A DNA stretch of 43,371 nucleotides from Clostridia bacterium (GTDB lineage: Bacteria; Bacillota; Clostridia; Oscillospirales; CAG-272): NCBI GenBank assembly GCA_017481265.1, contig JAFUPK010000129.1:1-43371 (forward strand), in the 5' to 3' direction. Each line of letters starts with the position of its first letter. The first letter of the stretch is position 1. The notes beneath the pieces were generated by a model. It had not been told where the DNA came from and ran no database searches. It saw nothing but the letters and a program-made list of their open reading frames with translations. Shown here piece by piece: positions 26,763 to 35,596 of the stretch. The translations under genes and the position numbers were made by a program.

Positions 26763-28018
26763 ATATCAATAATCTCTGGAGTAGGAAGCTGAATATATCC
26801 CCAAACTTGAGGACGCCAAACCCATTTTTGATCAGCTTTTGTTGTCATTTTTTGAAAATGTAATCCGGGAACGCAATCTAAATCGTGATTATTTCCAACA
26901 TCGTCTTTGTTAAAGAATGTATAATATCCGGTATATTCTGCATCCATAAGCATAGAAGCATCAAGTTTAAATACCGCTTCGGAAACCTCGCCTTGCTTTC
27001 CCGAGTAAAACTCATACAAAATGTATGTTGCCTGCGCCACTCTATGTGAATTCCAAATTTCAATCCGCAATCCGGCATTCTCTACAGACTGTAGGCATTT
27101 CCATTTAAGGCGAAGTGTTATGGGTTCAGTAACTTCAAAATACGGCACCTCTTTATTTAAAAACTCCGCTTCAAGTACTTTTATACTTGGATTCTTTAAA
27201 AAGCCCGGTCTCTTGTAGGATTCATAATCCCTAAAAGTACTCTCATTCATCTTATTGCCCATATAAATGTTGATCGCCTTGTCCACATCGCCGTCGAAAA
27301 TGACCTTTCCGTGATCCATAACGATGCAACGGTCGCAAAGAGTACGTATTGTATTCATGTTATGGCTGACGTATAATACCGTTCTGCCCTCTTCTGTTGC
27401 AGCTTCCCGCATCTTTTTGAGACACTTAGTCTGGAACGCCATGTCACCTACGGCAAGCACCTCGTCCATTATCATGATCTCCGAGTCAAGATGCGCCGCC
27501 ACGGAGAATGCAAGCTTTACGTACATTCCCGACGAATAACGCTTGACGGGGGTGTCGATAAACTGACGCACCTCGGAGAACTCTATAATATCCTCCATTT
27601 TGGCGTCGATCTCCTTCTTTGTCATACCCAGTATGGCGCCGTTAAGGTACACGTTTTCGCGTCCTGTAAGCTCTCCGTGGAAGCCCGTGCCGACCTCAAG
27701 CATGGATGCGATCCTTCCGTTAAGGCATATGCGTCCCGAGGTGGGCTCTGTTATACGCGTGATAAGCTTGAGGAGTGTGGATTTTCCTGCACCGTTATGC
27801 CCGATGATACCAACAGCCTCGCCGCGCTTTACCTCAAAGGATACTCCATCCAGAGCCATGAAGCGCTCGCCGATGTTCACCTGCTTCTGCCCGATCTTTC
27901 TTGTAGGATCCTCTTCGTTTTTGCGCTTTGCACGGAGGCGCTGCAGCTCATCACGAAGTGTCGTTCCGCCGATGGCTCCAAGTCGGTATTCCTTCGTTAC
28001 GTTTTCTATTTTCAGCAT
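26756..28018 (-). CDS. wzt: Polysaccharide ABC exporter ATPase (Wzt/TagH-like) with C-terminal binding domain
   Basis: 420 aa. Energises export of a finished glycan through the Wzm-like permease encoded just upstream. Walker A GHNGAGKST at 73-81, signature YSSGM at 161-165, Walker B IMIMDEV from 181 and H-loop in LYVSHNMNTI. About 160 residues after the ATPase domain form a Wzt-C-like beta domain that in relatives reads the glycan end. ATG at 28018 (MLKIENV) has GGAAG five bases upstream; in-frame ATGs at 28030 and 28042 are possible starts. Its stop lies inside the 239-bp repeat. Confidence 0.88.
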   Translation of the reverse strand: MLKIENVTKEYRLGAIGGTTLRDELQRLRAKRKNEEDPTRKIGQKQVNIGERFMALDGVSFEVKRGEAVGIIGHNGAGKSTLLKLITRITEPTSGRICLNGRIASMLEVGTGFHGELTGRENVYLNGAILGMTKKEIDAKMEDIIEFSEVRQFIDTPVKRYSSGMYVKLAFSVAAHLDSEIMIMDEVLAVGDMAFQTKCLKKMREAATEEGRTVLYVSHNMNTIRTLCDRCIVMDHGKVIFDGDVDKAINIYMGNKMNESTFRDYESYKRPGFLKNPSIKVLEAEFLNKEVPYFEVTEPITLRLKWKCLQSVENAGLRIEIWNSHRVAQATYILYEFYSGKQGEVSEAVFKLDASMLMDAEYTGYYTFFNKDDVGNNHDLDCVPGLHFQKMTTKADQKWVWRPQVWGYIQLPTPEIIDMR

Positions 28019-28054
28019 TAAATCTTCCATACTAATGAACATCCCTTCAATTTA

Positions 28055-28927
28055 TCAAACCGTATCCATAAAGGTCTTCTCGATCTTATTAAACATACAC
28101 AGACCCACAAAGAACACAACCAATGTCACGCATACACTAAGACAATAATACCCGAGATCAAAATATCCCGATCCGAAGAAGGCATACCTCATGGTGGTTA
28201 CTATGGGTGTTACGGGGTTGAGCATATAAAGCCACATATATTTTTCCGGAATCATTGCAAGGCCGTAAGGAATAGGCGTAAGATACTGCCACAGATGTAA
28301 TCCAAATCCCACAAGCATCGCAAGGTCTCTGTACTTTGTCGTAAGGCTTGATATTATTATGCCGATTCCGGTAGAAAGCATTATGAGCTGAATAACAAGA
28401 AGCGGTAGCATAAAAATATACGCAGACAGATGAATTTCTGCTATGCCAAGCAGAGAGAATACCAGCGCAATCACACAAAACATAGCAATCTGAATTCCCC
28501 AAGAAATCAGGTTTGACAGAGCCGTGGATATCGGAGTTACTATTCGCGGATAATACACCTTGCCCATTATACCTCTGTTAGCTATAAATGTGTTTGAGGT
28601 TGCAGATACCGTTGAATTAAAGTACGACCATGTAACTGTTCCTATCATGTAAAACAGAAACGCCGGCATCATGAGATTCTGACCGACTACGTCCACCGTG
28701 GTTAACCCCGCCAATGATCCAAAGATTATTGAAAACACCACCGTGGTAAGCAGCGGCTGAATGACAGCCCATGCGGGGCCGAGGACAGTCTGCTTATATT
28801 TCGAAACGAAATCGCGCTTGACAAACAGGACTATAAGGTCCCTGTATTCCCATATTTCCTTGAAATTTATGTTTATCCTTCTCTTTTTCGGGTCTATGAC
28901 CGTTTTCCAAGTCTGATTTTCTTCCAT
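28055..28927 (-). CDS. wzm: Polysaccharide ABC exporter permease (Wzm/TagG-like, ABC-2 type)
   Basis: 290 aa with about six membrane helices. The N-terminal amphipathic part WEYRDLIVLFVKRDFVSKYKQ and the LGPAWAVIQPLLTTVVFSIIF helix are typical of ABC-2 polysaccharide permeases, as is the NPVTPIVTTMRYAFFG segment. Pairs with the Wzt-like ATPase 36 bases downstream. The start at 28927 (MEENQTW) is preceded by AAAGGCATGGTCATAAGT, part of the repeated leader; the frame is open for 30 more codons through the repeat, but that part is probably untranslated. Confidence 0.9.
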   Translation of the reverse strand: MEENQTWKTVIDPKKRRININFKEIWEYRDLIVLFVKRDFVSKYKQTVLGPAWAVIQPLLTTVVFSIIFGSLAGLTTVDVVGQNLMMPAFLFYMIGTVTWSYFNSTVSATSNTFIANRGIMGKVYYPRIVTPISTALSNLISWGIQIAMFCVIALVFSLLGIAEIHLSAYIFMLPLLVIQLIMLSTGIGIIISSLTTKYRDLAMLVGFGLHLWQYLTPIPYGLAMIPEKYMWLYMLNPVTPIVTTMRYAFFGSGYFDLGYYCLSVCVTLVVFFVGLCMFNKIEKTFMDTV

Positions 28928-29097
28928 ACTTATGACCATGCCTTTTCTTTGATTTGTGATGTTTTTTCTCAGCCCAAGGCTGAGAAAAATGCCGACCGAC
29001 TCTTGTCGGCAAGGCACAAATAGGTCTGAAACGGCTTTCGTATGTTTTCCACACTCATTATTTTCAGACTTATGACCATGCCTTTTCGTTGATTTGT
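28928..29097 (-). repeat. Intergenic hairpin repeat, copy A (diverged), plus a second partial copy
   Basis: The left part matches copies at 31264-31412 and 35432-35582: ATGACCATGCC, TTTGATTTGTGA, a TTTCTCAG/CTGAGAAA hairpin, and ATGCCGACCGAC. The right half (from about 28997) is diverged. A 30-base piece (28928-28957) recurs at 29068-29097 with one mismatch. It occupies the gap between the GT4 gene at 29111 and the permease, and carries the permease's ribosome site. Confidence 0.8.
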
Positions 29098-29110
29098 ATT
29101 ATAACTCAAA

Positions 29111-30295
29111 TTATATCACGGCTTCCCATCTGTCTGCGATCCTTTCGCATGACAGCTCACCGCGAAGCTTAACAGCATTTGCGGAAAGCCTTTTGCCAAG
29201 TTCCGGCTCTTCAGCAATGCGTTTCATAGCCGCATAAACCGCTTCTGCGTCCCCCTTCGGCACAAGGAGTCCGTTTTCTCCGTCCTTTATCATCATCCGC
29301 GCACCGCCTCCGTCGCAGTCAGTACACACGCAAGGAAGTCCTATCGCCATTGCCTCAAGCATCGAGTTGGAAAGTCCCTCATAATCCGATGTGGAAACGA
29401 ACATGGCGGCATCACGGATCAGCTCGTGAATATCAGAGGTGTAATCCTCAAACGTCACAGCTTCTCCGAGTCCCATATCACGTGCCAACGCTTCAAGGGA
29501 ATCCTTTTCGTCACCTCTTCCGTAGATACGCAATGTGTAATCGGGAAGCTCTGTCACAAGACGCCCGAAGGCTTCAAGGAGCAGGGGAATATTCTTTTGC
29601 TTATTGAGACGGCAGAAGTTAACTATCTCGTGGCGTCTCTCACCTGTAAACGGTTCGGGAAGCCCATCCTTAATGGGATTCGGGATGACTACGCCCTCGC
29701 ACCTCAGCTTTGTGTAATAATCACGCTCTTCCTCGGTCTGGAATACCGCCGCACTGCATGATTTATACAGCCGGTCGCGAAGCTTTATTATATTTCGCGG
29801 CATATCAGGGCGAATGGGATTATTGCGCTCGCAAAACACAGTTTTTACGTTGCATCCACGTGCCGCCATAAGCAGAGCGATATTGGAACGAATCAAAAAT
29901 CCGAACGCCGTACATCCGGGGTTACGCTTGAGATATTCCCTGTAAGGAAGCGCGTACTTCGCATAGAAATAGAACGAGGTTTCGTTGTGCTTAGCATAGC
30001 TTTTACAACCGAGCCTGCGAAGAAGCGGAATGTAAAACCTGAATCTTATACGTTCCCATAAATCAAACAGCTTTCTCACAAGCTTTGCATACAGTGAGTT
30101 TGTCTCCATATTGTCAACAGTGAAGACTGAAACTGAATCAGGGAGGCTATATACGATCTCACGATCATATAACATCACAAGGTCAACAGCATATCCCCTC
30201 TTTGTAAGCTCAGTACACAATACTGATGTAACACGCTCGGCACCACCGCCTCCGAGGGAGTCTATGAAAAACGCAATTTTCTTTCTTTTCTTCAT
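29111..30295 (-). CDS. Family 4 glycosyltransferase
   Basis: 394 aa. GT-B fold: Gly-rich loop FFIDSLGGGGAERVT near the N-terminus and, in the donor domain, STSDYEGLSNSMLEAMAIG with the two conserved Glu residues (E-x7-E). ATG at 30295 overlaps the upstream stop (ATGA), consistent with coupled translation; an upstream in-frame start at 30361 would overlap the previous gene by 70 bases. GGGAAG is very close to the ATG. Confidence 0.88.
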   Translation of the reverse strand: MKKRKKIAFFIDSLGGGGAERVTSVLCTELTKRGYAVDLVMLYDREIVYSLPDSVSVFTVDNMETNSLYAKLVRKLFDLWERIRFRFYIPLLRRLGCKSYAKHNETSFYFYAKYALPYREYLKRNPGCTAFGFLIRSNIALLMAARGCNVKTVFCERNNPIRPDMPRNIIKLRDRLYKSCSAAVFQTEEERDYYTKLRCEGVVIPNPIKDGLPEPFTGERRHEIVNFCRLNKQKNIPLLLEAFGRLVTELPDYTLRIYGRGDEKDSLEALARDMGLGEAVTFEDYTSDIHELIRDAAMFVSTSDYEGLSNSMLEAMAIGLPCVCTDCDGGGARMMIKDGENGLLVPKGDAEAVYAAMKRIAEEPELGKRLSANAVKLRGELSCERIADRWEAVI

Positions 30296-31263
30296 CTTCC
30301 CAAAATATGCGCAAGCTTGTTTTGCGCTCTGTAAAATAAATTTCCGAGTTTGCCCGAGCATTTGATCTTCAGCTTCATATCGCCAAATCCGCCATGGGAC
30401 ATAACGTCCCTTTTAAATCTTGTGTGACGTATTTTTTCCGATATACGGTCAGCATCGGACATAAGTGCATACTTGCCGAGAACGCTCTTGGCACATCGTA
30501 CAAGGTACATATCTGCCGCCACCCCAACAGCTTCGCCGGTTCGATACATCTCTGACAGCACGTCATATATCTTAAGCATACTGTCATATCTGCGAGCTGC
30601 CCCCGAAGACGTCATTATTGACGACGGACGAACACGTCTGGCATAGAGCTGTTCATGGCAATGTGCTGACCTTCCGTCAGCATTGTAAACAAGAAATGTA
30701 AACAGCTCATCCTCATGTATAATACCTTCAAGAAAGCGCAGATTGTTTTTTATCAAATATTCTCTTCGAAAGAACATAAGCGGCACTGCAGTACGGTATT
30801 CTCCGCTATTCAAAAGCTCAAAAAGCTGTGTTTTCCCAAAAGCCGTAGAATACTGTTTTGATCTGACATAACGCGAAACGGAATCATCCTCTTCACACCC
30901 ATCAAAAAACACAAGTCCATCAAAAAATACATAGTCAGCCTGCTCCCGCTCTGCTGTTTGCTTAAGTGTTTTCAATGCATCCTGAACTATATAGTCATCG
31001 CTGTCAAGAAAATACACAAACTCACCACTCGCGGCACCAAGACCCGTGTTCCTTGCCGCAGACAATCCTCCGTTTTCGCGATGTATCACACGAACTCTCG
31101 CGTCACGCTGCGCATACTCATCGCAAAGCTTTGAGCTTTTATCCGTTGATCCATCATCCACAAGAATGATCTCGAGGTCAGTCTCTGTCTGGCAAAGGAT
31201 GCTGTCGACACATTCCGTAAGATACTTTTCAACATTATATACCGGGATTATTACACTTAACAT
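30292..31263 (-). CDS. Family 2 glycosyltransferase
   Basis: 323 aa. MLSVIIPVYNVEKYL, LVDDGSTDKSSKLCDEYA, GGLSAARNTGLGAASGEF and DXD FLDSDDYI. The start at 31263 is the only ATG near AAAGGCAGGTCATAGCT, the ribosome site supplied by the intergenic repeat, and so shows which ATG is used after the same leader in front of 28927 and 35431. Confidence 0.88.
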   Translation of the reverse strand: MLSVIIPVYNVEKYLTECVDSILCQTETDLEIILVDDGSTDKSSKLCDEYAQRDARVRVIHRENGGLSAARNTGLGAASGEFVYFLDSDDYIVQDALKTLKQTAEREQADYVFFDGLVFFDGCEEDDSVSRYVRSKQYSTAFGKTQLFELLNSGEYRTAVPLMFFRREYLIKNNLRFLEGIIHEDELFTFLVYNADGRSAHCHEQLYARRVRPSSIMTSSGAARRYDSMLKIYDVLSEMYRTGEAVGVAADMYLVRCAKSVLGKYALMSDADRISEKIRHTRFKRDVMSHGGFGDMKLKIKCSGKLGNLFYRAQNKLAHILGR

Positions 31264-31412
31264 AGCTATGACCTGCCTTTCTTTGATTTGTGACGCTTTT
31301 TCACAGCCTTGAGGCTTTGAAAAATGCCGACCGACTTTTGTCGCGGGGGCACAAATGGGTTTGAAAAAGCTGGCGTACGCTTTAAGCGTGCTATATTTTC
31401 AAACTTATCTCC
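31264..31412 (-). repeat. Intergenic hairpin repeat, copy B
   Basis: About 149 bases, closely matching 35432-35582 throughout. It includes a short CGAC/GTCG hairpin, a GTACGC-type hairpin around TTTAA (one mismatch here) and TTTGAAAA/TTTTCAAA outer arms. It starts at the ATG of the downstream GT2 and ends just inside the 3' end of the upstream GT2 gene (stop at 31405-31407). Confidence 0.85.
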
Positions 31413-32493
31413 TGCGCAGCTTCCCGTAAAGCTTTGAAATCACTGTACTTTTAAATATGCTATTCATAATCGGCATGATATGTTTCTTTTTCCATGTCAG
31501 GCGTTTTAAATATCTAATCAATCCCCTGTGGTCATGATTCTTCATATAGCTGTAAATTTCAGTGTATTCTTTATTCATCCCGTTACAAGATACTGTCTCT
31601 ACGGCAACAGAGCAAAGAGGATCATTAATTACTTCACACACATTCTCTTCTCTTTGCTTTTTTGATGGGGATCGCAGTTCATTTCTCACAACCTGAGCAG
31701 AGAAATAGAAAATGCACATCTGCATGGCATTTGAAAAATCATATTCTCTATATCCGGATGTCATTTCCGCCATATAGCTCATAAGACTACGGATAGAAAT
31801 CCACATATTCTTTGTATAAGACCGTGATTTAGAGTTTTCATTAGGACGGTAATGATAAAGTTCTCCCGCATCCATCACTACATATGTGTCAGCGTGCAAA
31901 GCACACTCAACTGAAAAAGCAAAATCCTCGCATCTGCGGCTTTTTTCATAAAAACGGACATTATTATTTTGAACTAAGCATCGCCGATACAAGCGTGAGC
32001 AGTTCCCCCAATCGACGGTTCGGAATGTGCCTGACTCAACCACATGAGGCAGTATGACTGGATATATTACTTTTTTAATATCCTCCCCCCTATATACACC
32101 ATTTGGCAAATCCAAATAGTCATTTAAGCCTGCCATTTTACAATAGACGATATCTGCATCAGCATCCTTAGCCGCACAATACATAGTCTCAAACATATCT
32201 GCTTCTATATAGTCATCGGAATCCACGAATCCAATGTATTCGCCCTTAGCGTGTAAAAGTCCTACATTACGCGCAGAAGCCGTTCCGCCGTTGTCCTTAT
32301 AGTAATATTCAAAATTCGGATGCGAAGCAGAAAATTCCCTGCAGATCTTACCGGAGGAATCCTTGGAGCCGTCATCGATAAGCAACACCTGAATATCACC
32401 AAGTGTCTGAGCGGCAATGCTTTCAAGGCACTCCATCAAATATTTTTCAATATTGTATACCGGAACGACAACACTGACTTTGGGTTCCATCAT
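31405..32493 (-). CDS. Family 2 glycosyltransferase
   Basis: 362 aa. VSVVVPVYNIEKYLMECLES, LIDDGSKDSSGKIC, GGTASARNVGLLHAKGEY and DXD FVDSDDYI. The ATG at 32493 lies 5 bases after GAGG; the next codon is also ATG. It overlaps nothing but follows the previous stop by only 2 bases. Its stop codon is inside copy B of the intergenic repeat. Confidence 0.87.
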   Translation of the reverse strand: MMEPKVSVVVPVYNIEKYLMECLESIAAQTLGDIQVLLIDDGSKDSSGKICREFSASHPNFEYYYKDNGGTASARNVGLLHAKGEYIGFVDSDDYIEADMFETMYCAAKDADADIVYCKMAGLNDYLDLPNGVYRGEDIKKVIYPVILPHVVESGTFRTVDWGNCSRLYRRCLVQNNNVRFYEKSRRCEDFAFSVECALHADTYVVMDAGELYHYRPNENSKSRSYTKNMWISIRSLMSYMAEMTSGYREYDFSNAMQMCIFYFSAQVVRNELRSPSKKQREENVCEVINDPLCSVAVETVSCNGMNKEYTEIYSYMKNHDHRGLIRYLKRLTWKKKHIMPIMNSIFKSTVISKLYGKLRRR

Positions 32494-32495
32494 AT

Positions 32496-33539
32496 TCACC
32501 TCTTAAACACCATGTTTCGCAACCTTAAGATCGATTCAACACAAGCTTTAGTCAGCCGCAGTATCTTAAAATGCTTACCGATTATCAGCCGTCCCATCAA
32601 CATATAATACTTACAAATATGTTTAGGGTCTCTTTCCCTCCAAATAAAGGAAAAAAATTCATCCTCGGCAACATCACGCAGAACTTTTAACCAAAGTGCA
32701 CGATTTTGCCGGTGATCTGTAATAAGAATACTGAAGATCGTGTTCAGTTGCTTCTGCACGCTCAAATTCTTTTGTTCTTCATCAAAGCTCCACTTTTCCA
32801 AGTATTTGTTCACGCGCTGATAAACAGTACGATATGCATAATAATAATCCGGGCGAACATTTTTTGAAATACTGCCGGGATTCCACCGATAAAAGTAAAG
32901 CGCCTCTTTCAGATATGAGACTCGCTGTGCTGCATCAAGGATAGGCAAGCTTTGAAAAAGATCCTCTGCTTGACTGTTCACTAAAGAATCCTTCCACACG
33001 CTATAGTCTACATCAACATCTACGATCCTTCTTGATGCGGCTTTGATCCAAATACAGTTAAACCTTCCTCCCACAAGAAGCTTTTCATACAGTTCTTGCT
33101 TGTGATTCTCTTCAAAAATATACTCATCCTGATAGTCGAACAGAATTATCTCACGGTCCAAAGAGCTGTTTTCCTTACCAACAATATAATTAAACAGGAC
33201 AAGGTCGCAATTATGCTTCTCAATCATCTCACGTACACGAGACAACACTCTATCGGATATCCAATAATCATCGGAATCAAGACAGATAAAAAAGTCTCCT
33301 TTTGCTTCGCGGAAAGCACGGCGGCGAGTCATCATGAGACCCTCGTTTTCCTTGTGTATCACCCTAACACATTCGTTTTCCGCAGCATAACGGTCGCATA
33401 TCTCTCCGCTGTTGTCGGTTGATCCATCGTCAACAAGCACTATCTCGTAATCCTTTTCCGTCTGGCATAAAACAGACTGCAGGCACTCATCCAGATATTT
33501 TGATGTATTATAAACCGGTATACATACACTGAACAGCAT
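32496..33539 (-). CDS. Family 2 glycosyltransferase, sister of 33575-34612
   Basis: 347 aa. MLFSVCIPVYNTSKYL, LVDDGSTDNSGEICDRYA, and DXD CLDSDDYW. In place of the usual GG-x-SAARN motif it has ENEGLMMTRRRAFREAKGD, shared with the next gene. Residues about 36-91 are nearly the same in both, while the C-terminal halves differ more. The 35-bp gap upstream has no sign of a promoter. Confidence 0.87.
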   Translation of the reverse strand: MLFSVCIPVYNTSKYLDECLQSVLCQTEKDYEIVLVDDGSTDNSGEICDRYAAENECVRVIHKENEGLMMTRRRAFREAKGDFFICLDSDDYWISDRVLSRVREMIEKHNCDLVLFNYIVGKENSSLDREIILFDYQDEYIFEENHKQELYEKLLVGGRFNCIWIKAASRRIVDVDVDYSVWKDSLVNSQAEDLFQSLPILDAAQRVSYLKEALYFYRWNPGSISKNVRPDYYYAYRTVYQRVNKYLEKWSFDEEQKNLSVQKQLNTIFSILITDHRQNRALWLKVLRDVAEDEFFSFIWRERDPKHICKYYMLMGRLIIGKHFKILRLTKACVESILRLRNMVFKR

Positions 33540-33574
33540 TATATTCTCCTTTTTGCCTTAAGCTTCATAAGCGG

Positions 33575-34612
33575 TCAATTCTTTATTTTCATTAGCTTTT
33601 TTTCAATTCCTGTCACAAAGCGAAGGCCTTTGATATTGCATGAGGAGACAAGCCTTGATATCAAGGGAACCGTTATGGAAAGATACAAAGAGTGCGAATA
33701 CTTCCTTTTGTAATGCTTACGACTTACAACAAAGCCATGCTCTTCCCTCAGCTCTTCTATCATCTCCTTGAGAGGACACGGAAGCCGGTCTGGGCATACC
33801 GAAAACATCCAACGTACATAATTGCACAAATGCTCAAGATGATTGGTGTAAAAGCGGCTGCGAATTTCCTCGGACACTCTCCAAATATCGAGATATTTTT
33901 CTGTATGGGAAAATAATATCTGTGTTGCCCGCCAGTTTTCAACTGTAGTTTTCCCTGTAATGCTGTCATCTCCTTTGCGGTAATAATACAGCGGTGCATC
34001 GAGATATACTATTCTCTTTGCATTTGTATATAACGGCAATACCTGAAGCGCATCCTCACACATATTTCTGATACCGGAATCGGAATAATCCGCATCAATA
34101 TCCACTATTTCCCGCTTGACTGCACGCATCCACATCATATTAAAGTCAACTGTCAGCAGCTTTCGCTCATATACATACTGCTTACTATCCCCCTCATATA
34201 GTGAGCCGTCCGCTATTTTCAGTCTCGACGGATTATGCTCGCCTTTTCCATTGAAGTATTCAAAGTTGTACATTACCATATCCGCGCCGGTTTCCTTTAA
34301 AGCATATGTAACCCGCTCCAAAAGATCGTGAGACACATAGTCATCGGAGTCAACACAGATGAAAAAATCCCCTTTTGCCTCACGGAAGCCGCGTCTGCGG
34401 GTCATCATGAGACCCTCGTTTTCCTTATGGATCACTCTAACACATTCGTTTTCCGCGGCATAGCGGTCGCATATCTCTCCGCTGTTGTCGGTGGAGCCGT
34501 CATCGAGGAGCAGTATTTCAAAATCCCGAAAAGTTTGGGACAAAATAGAATCTACACACTCGCAGAGATACTTCGATGTGTTGTATACGGGAACAAGCAC
34601 ACTAAAAAACAT
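33575..34612 (-). CDS. Family 2 glycosyltransferase, sister of 32496-33539
   Basis: 345 aa. MFFSVLVPVYNTSKYL, LLDDGSTDNSGEICDRYA, ENEGLMMTRRRGFREAKGD and DXD CVDSDDYV. A tandem duplicate of the downstream gene by its N-terminal half. Upstream is the 255-bp structured spacer at 34613-34867, the longest gap without any sign of a gene in this operon. Confidence 0.87.
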   Translation of the reverse strand: MFFSVLVPVYNTSKYLCECVDSILSQTFRDFEILLLDDGSTDNSGEICDRYAAENECVRVIHKENEGLMMTRRRGFREAKGDFFICVDSDDYVSHDLLERVTYALKETGADMVMYNFEYFNGKGEHNPSRLKIADGSLYEGDSKQYVYERKLLTVDFNMMWMRAVKREIVDIDADYSDSGIRNMCEDALQVLPLYTNAKRIVYLDAPLYYYRKGDDSITGKTTVENWRATQILFSHTEKYLDIWRVSEEIRSRFYTNHLEHLCNYVRWMFSVCPDRLPCPLKEMIEELREEHGFVVSRKHYKRKYSHSLYLSITVPLISRLVSSCNIKGLRFVTGIEKKLMKIKN

Positions 34613-34661
34613 GTTAATCTCCCTTCAGCCTACGGCTACACAAAAAATTATGAAACAAACA

Positions 34662-34722
34662 CGTGTCTGCAAAGCAGACAAAAATCGGACTTTTGATTTT
34701 TAGTGTTTGTTTGCGCGTGAAA
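34662..34722. repeat. 61-bp direct repeat, unit 1
   Basis: Exact copy of 34769-34829. Contains a GTCTGC/GCAGAC hairpin, then an AAAAATC/GATTTTT hairpin, and ends GCGTGAAA. Flanking AAACAAACAC just upstream can pair with GTGTTTGTTT inside the unit. Confidence 0.9.
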
Positions 34723-34768
34723 CAGTAAAACATTATGTGACAGTTTTTCGTCCCTTTCACGCTAAGCT

Positions 34769-34829
34769 CGTGTCTGCAAAGCAGACAAAAATCGGACTTT
34801 TGATTTTTAGTGTTTGTTTGCGCGTGAAA
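34769..34829. repeat. 61-bp direct repeat, unit 2
   Basis: Second exact unit. TTTCACGC occurs before it (34755-34762) and after it (34861-34868) as the inverted partner of its GCGTGAAA end, so the whole 34613-34867 spacer can fold extensively. No gene is supported here. Confidence 0.9.
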
Positions 34830-34867
34830 TAGCTTTTTTTCGGACTAAGGCTGTTTGAACTTTCACG

Positions 34868-35431
34868 CTATTCTCCTTTTTCAAGTGCTTTCCCGGGTAC
34901 GCCCACGATCACGGTGCCCGGTTTTAAAAAGCTTTTGGTCACTACCGCATTGGCGCCGATTATACAACGCTCTGCAATAGTAATGCTACCGATAACTGCT
35001 GCGCCGAAACCGATCTCCACTCCATTGCCAACGGTAGGAATACCGGCGGAGTTTATAAGTTCTTTATTTCCGATCACAGAATTGCCTCTTACTGCTACGT
35101 CATCCCCCAAATTTCCGCAAATAACCACACCGCCGTGCCATATATTCAGTCTGCGTCCAATCGTGCTGTTATTGGTGATCTCTACCGCACATCTTTCGCT
35201 GAGAATGTTCTTTTTCCGCAGTGAAAAACGCAAAGCAAGCTTCATAATAAGCTTATGAAATCCGTGCGCAGCAGCAAGCTGTTCCTTGTAATACTGTGCC
35301 CTGCGAAAGCAAGATAGGTATTTCCATATCACATAGCGTCGTTGGCGTACGAAACGATGAAAGGAATAATTTGACTTTACGTACATCATCTTTTCTTCTG
35401 CAATGATATCCTCAAGTTCACGTTTTGTCAT
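34868..35431 (-). CDS. Hexapeptide-repeat acyltransferase (serine acetyltransferase-like)
   Basis: 187 aa. C-terminal left-handed beta-helix with hexapeptide repeats from about residue 85 (VEITNNSTIGRRLNIWHGGV ... GVEIGFGAAVIGSITIAERC) and the typical end VTKSFLKPGTVIVGVPGKAL. The His in WHGG is a candidate catalytic residue. Probably O- or N-acetylates a sugar; a free serine acetyltransferase is less likely in this setting. The ATG at 35431 follows the repeat-borne ribosome site; the frame is open upstream through the repeat. Confidence 0.85.
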   Translation of the reverse strand: MTKRELEDIIAEEKMMYVKSNYSFHRFVRQRRYVIWKYLSCFRRAQYYKEQLAAAHGFHKLIMKLALRFSLRKKNILSERCAVEITNNSTIGRRLNIWHGGVVICGNLGDDVAVRGNSVIGNKELINSAGIPTVGNGVEIGFGAAVIGSITIAERCIIGANAVVTKSFLKPGTVIVGVPGKALEKGE

Positions 35432-35582
35432 AATTATGACCATGCCTTTCTTTGATTTGTGACGCTTTTTCTCAGATGTGAGGCTGAGAAAAATGCCGAC
35501 CGACTTTTTGTCGCGGGGACACAAATGGGTTTGAAAAAGCTGACGTACGCTTTAAGCGTACTTTATTTTCAAACTTGTCTCC
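35432..35582 (-). repeat. Intergenic hairpin repeat, copy C (most complete)
   Basis: 151 bases. Inverted repeats: TTTTTCTCAG/CTGAGAAAAA around 35466-35492, CGAC/GTCG, GTACGC/GCGTAC with a TTTAA loop, and outer GTTTGAAAA/TTTTCAAAC arms. It fills the gap between the TupA-like gene and the acyltransferase, and its last bases on the minus strand form the acyltransferase ribosome site. Confidence 0.88.
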
Positions 35583-35596
35583 ATTCATCCTTCGAT

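Noticed and set aside
28940-29017. Permease start inside the intergenic repeat (frame open through the hairpin)
   Set aside because: The same repeat precedes an unrelated acyltransferase and a GT2; the GT2 has only one suitable ATG, at the repeat border, so the repeat is more likely an untranslated leader.
35432-35524. Acyltransferase N-terminal extension through repeat copy C
   Set aside because: Same reasoning as for the permease; the extension resembles repeat sequence rather than the protein family.
28928-35582. Repeat copies as a CRISPR array
   Set aside because: Units are about 150 bp, kilobases apart, with genes between them.
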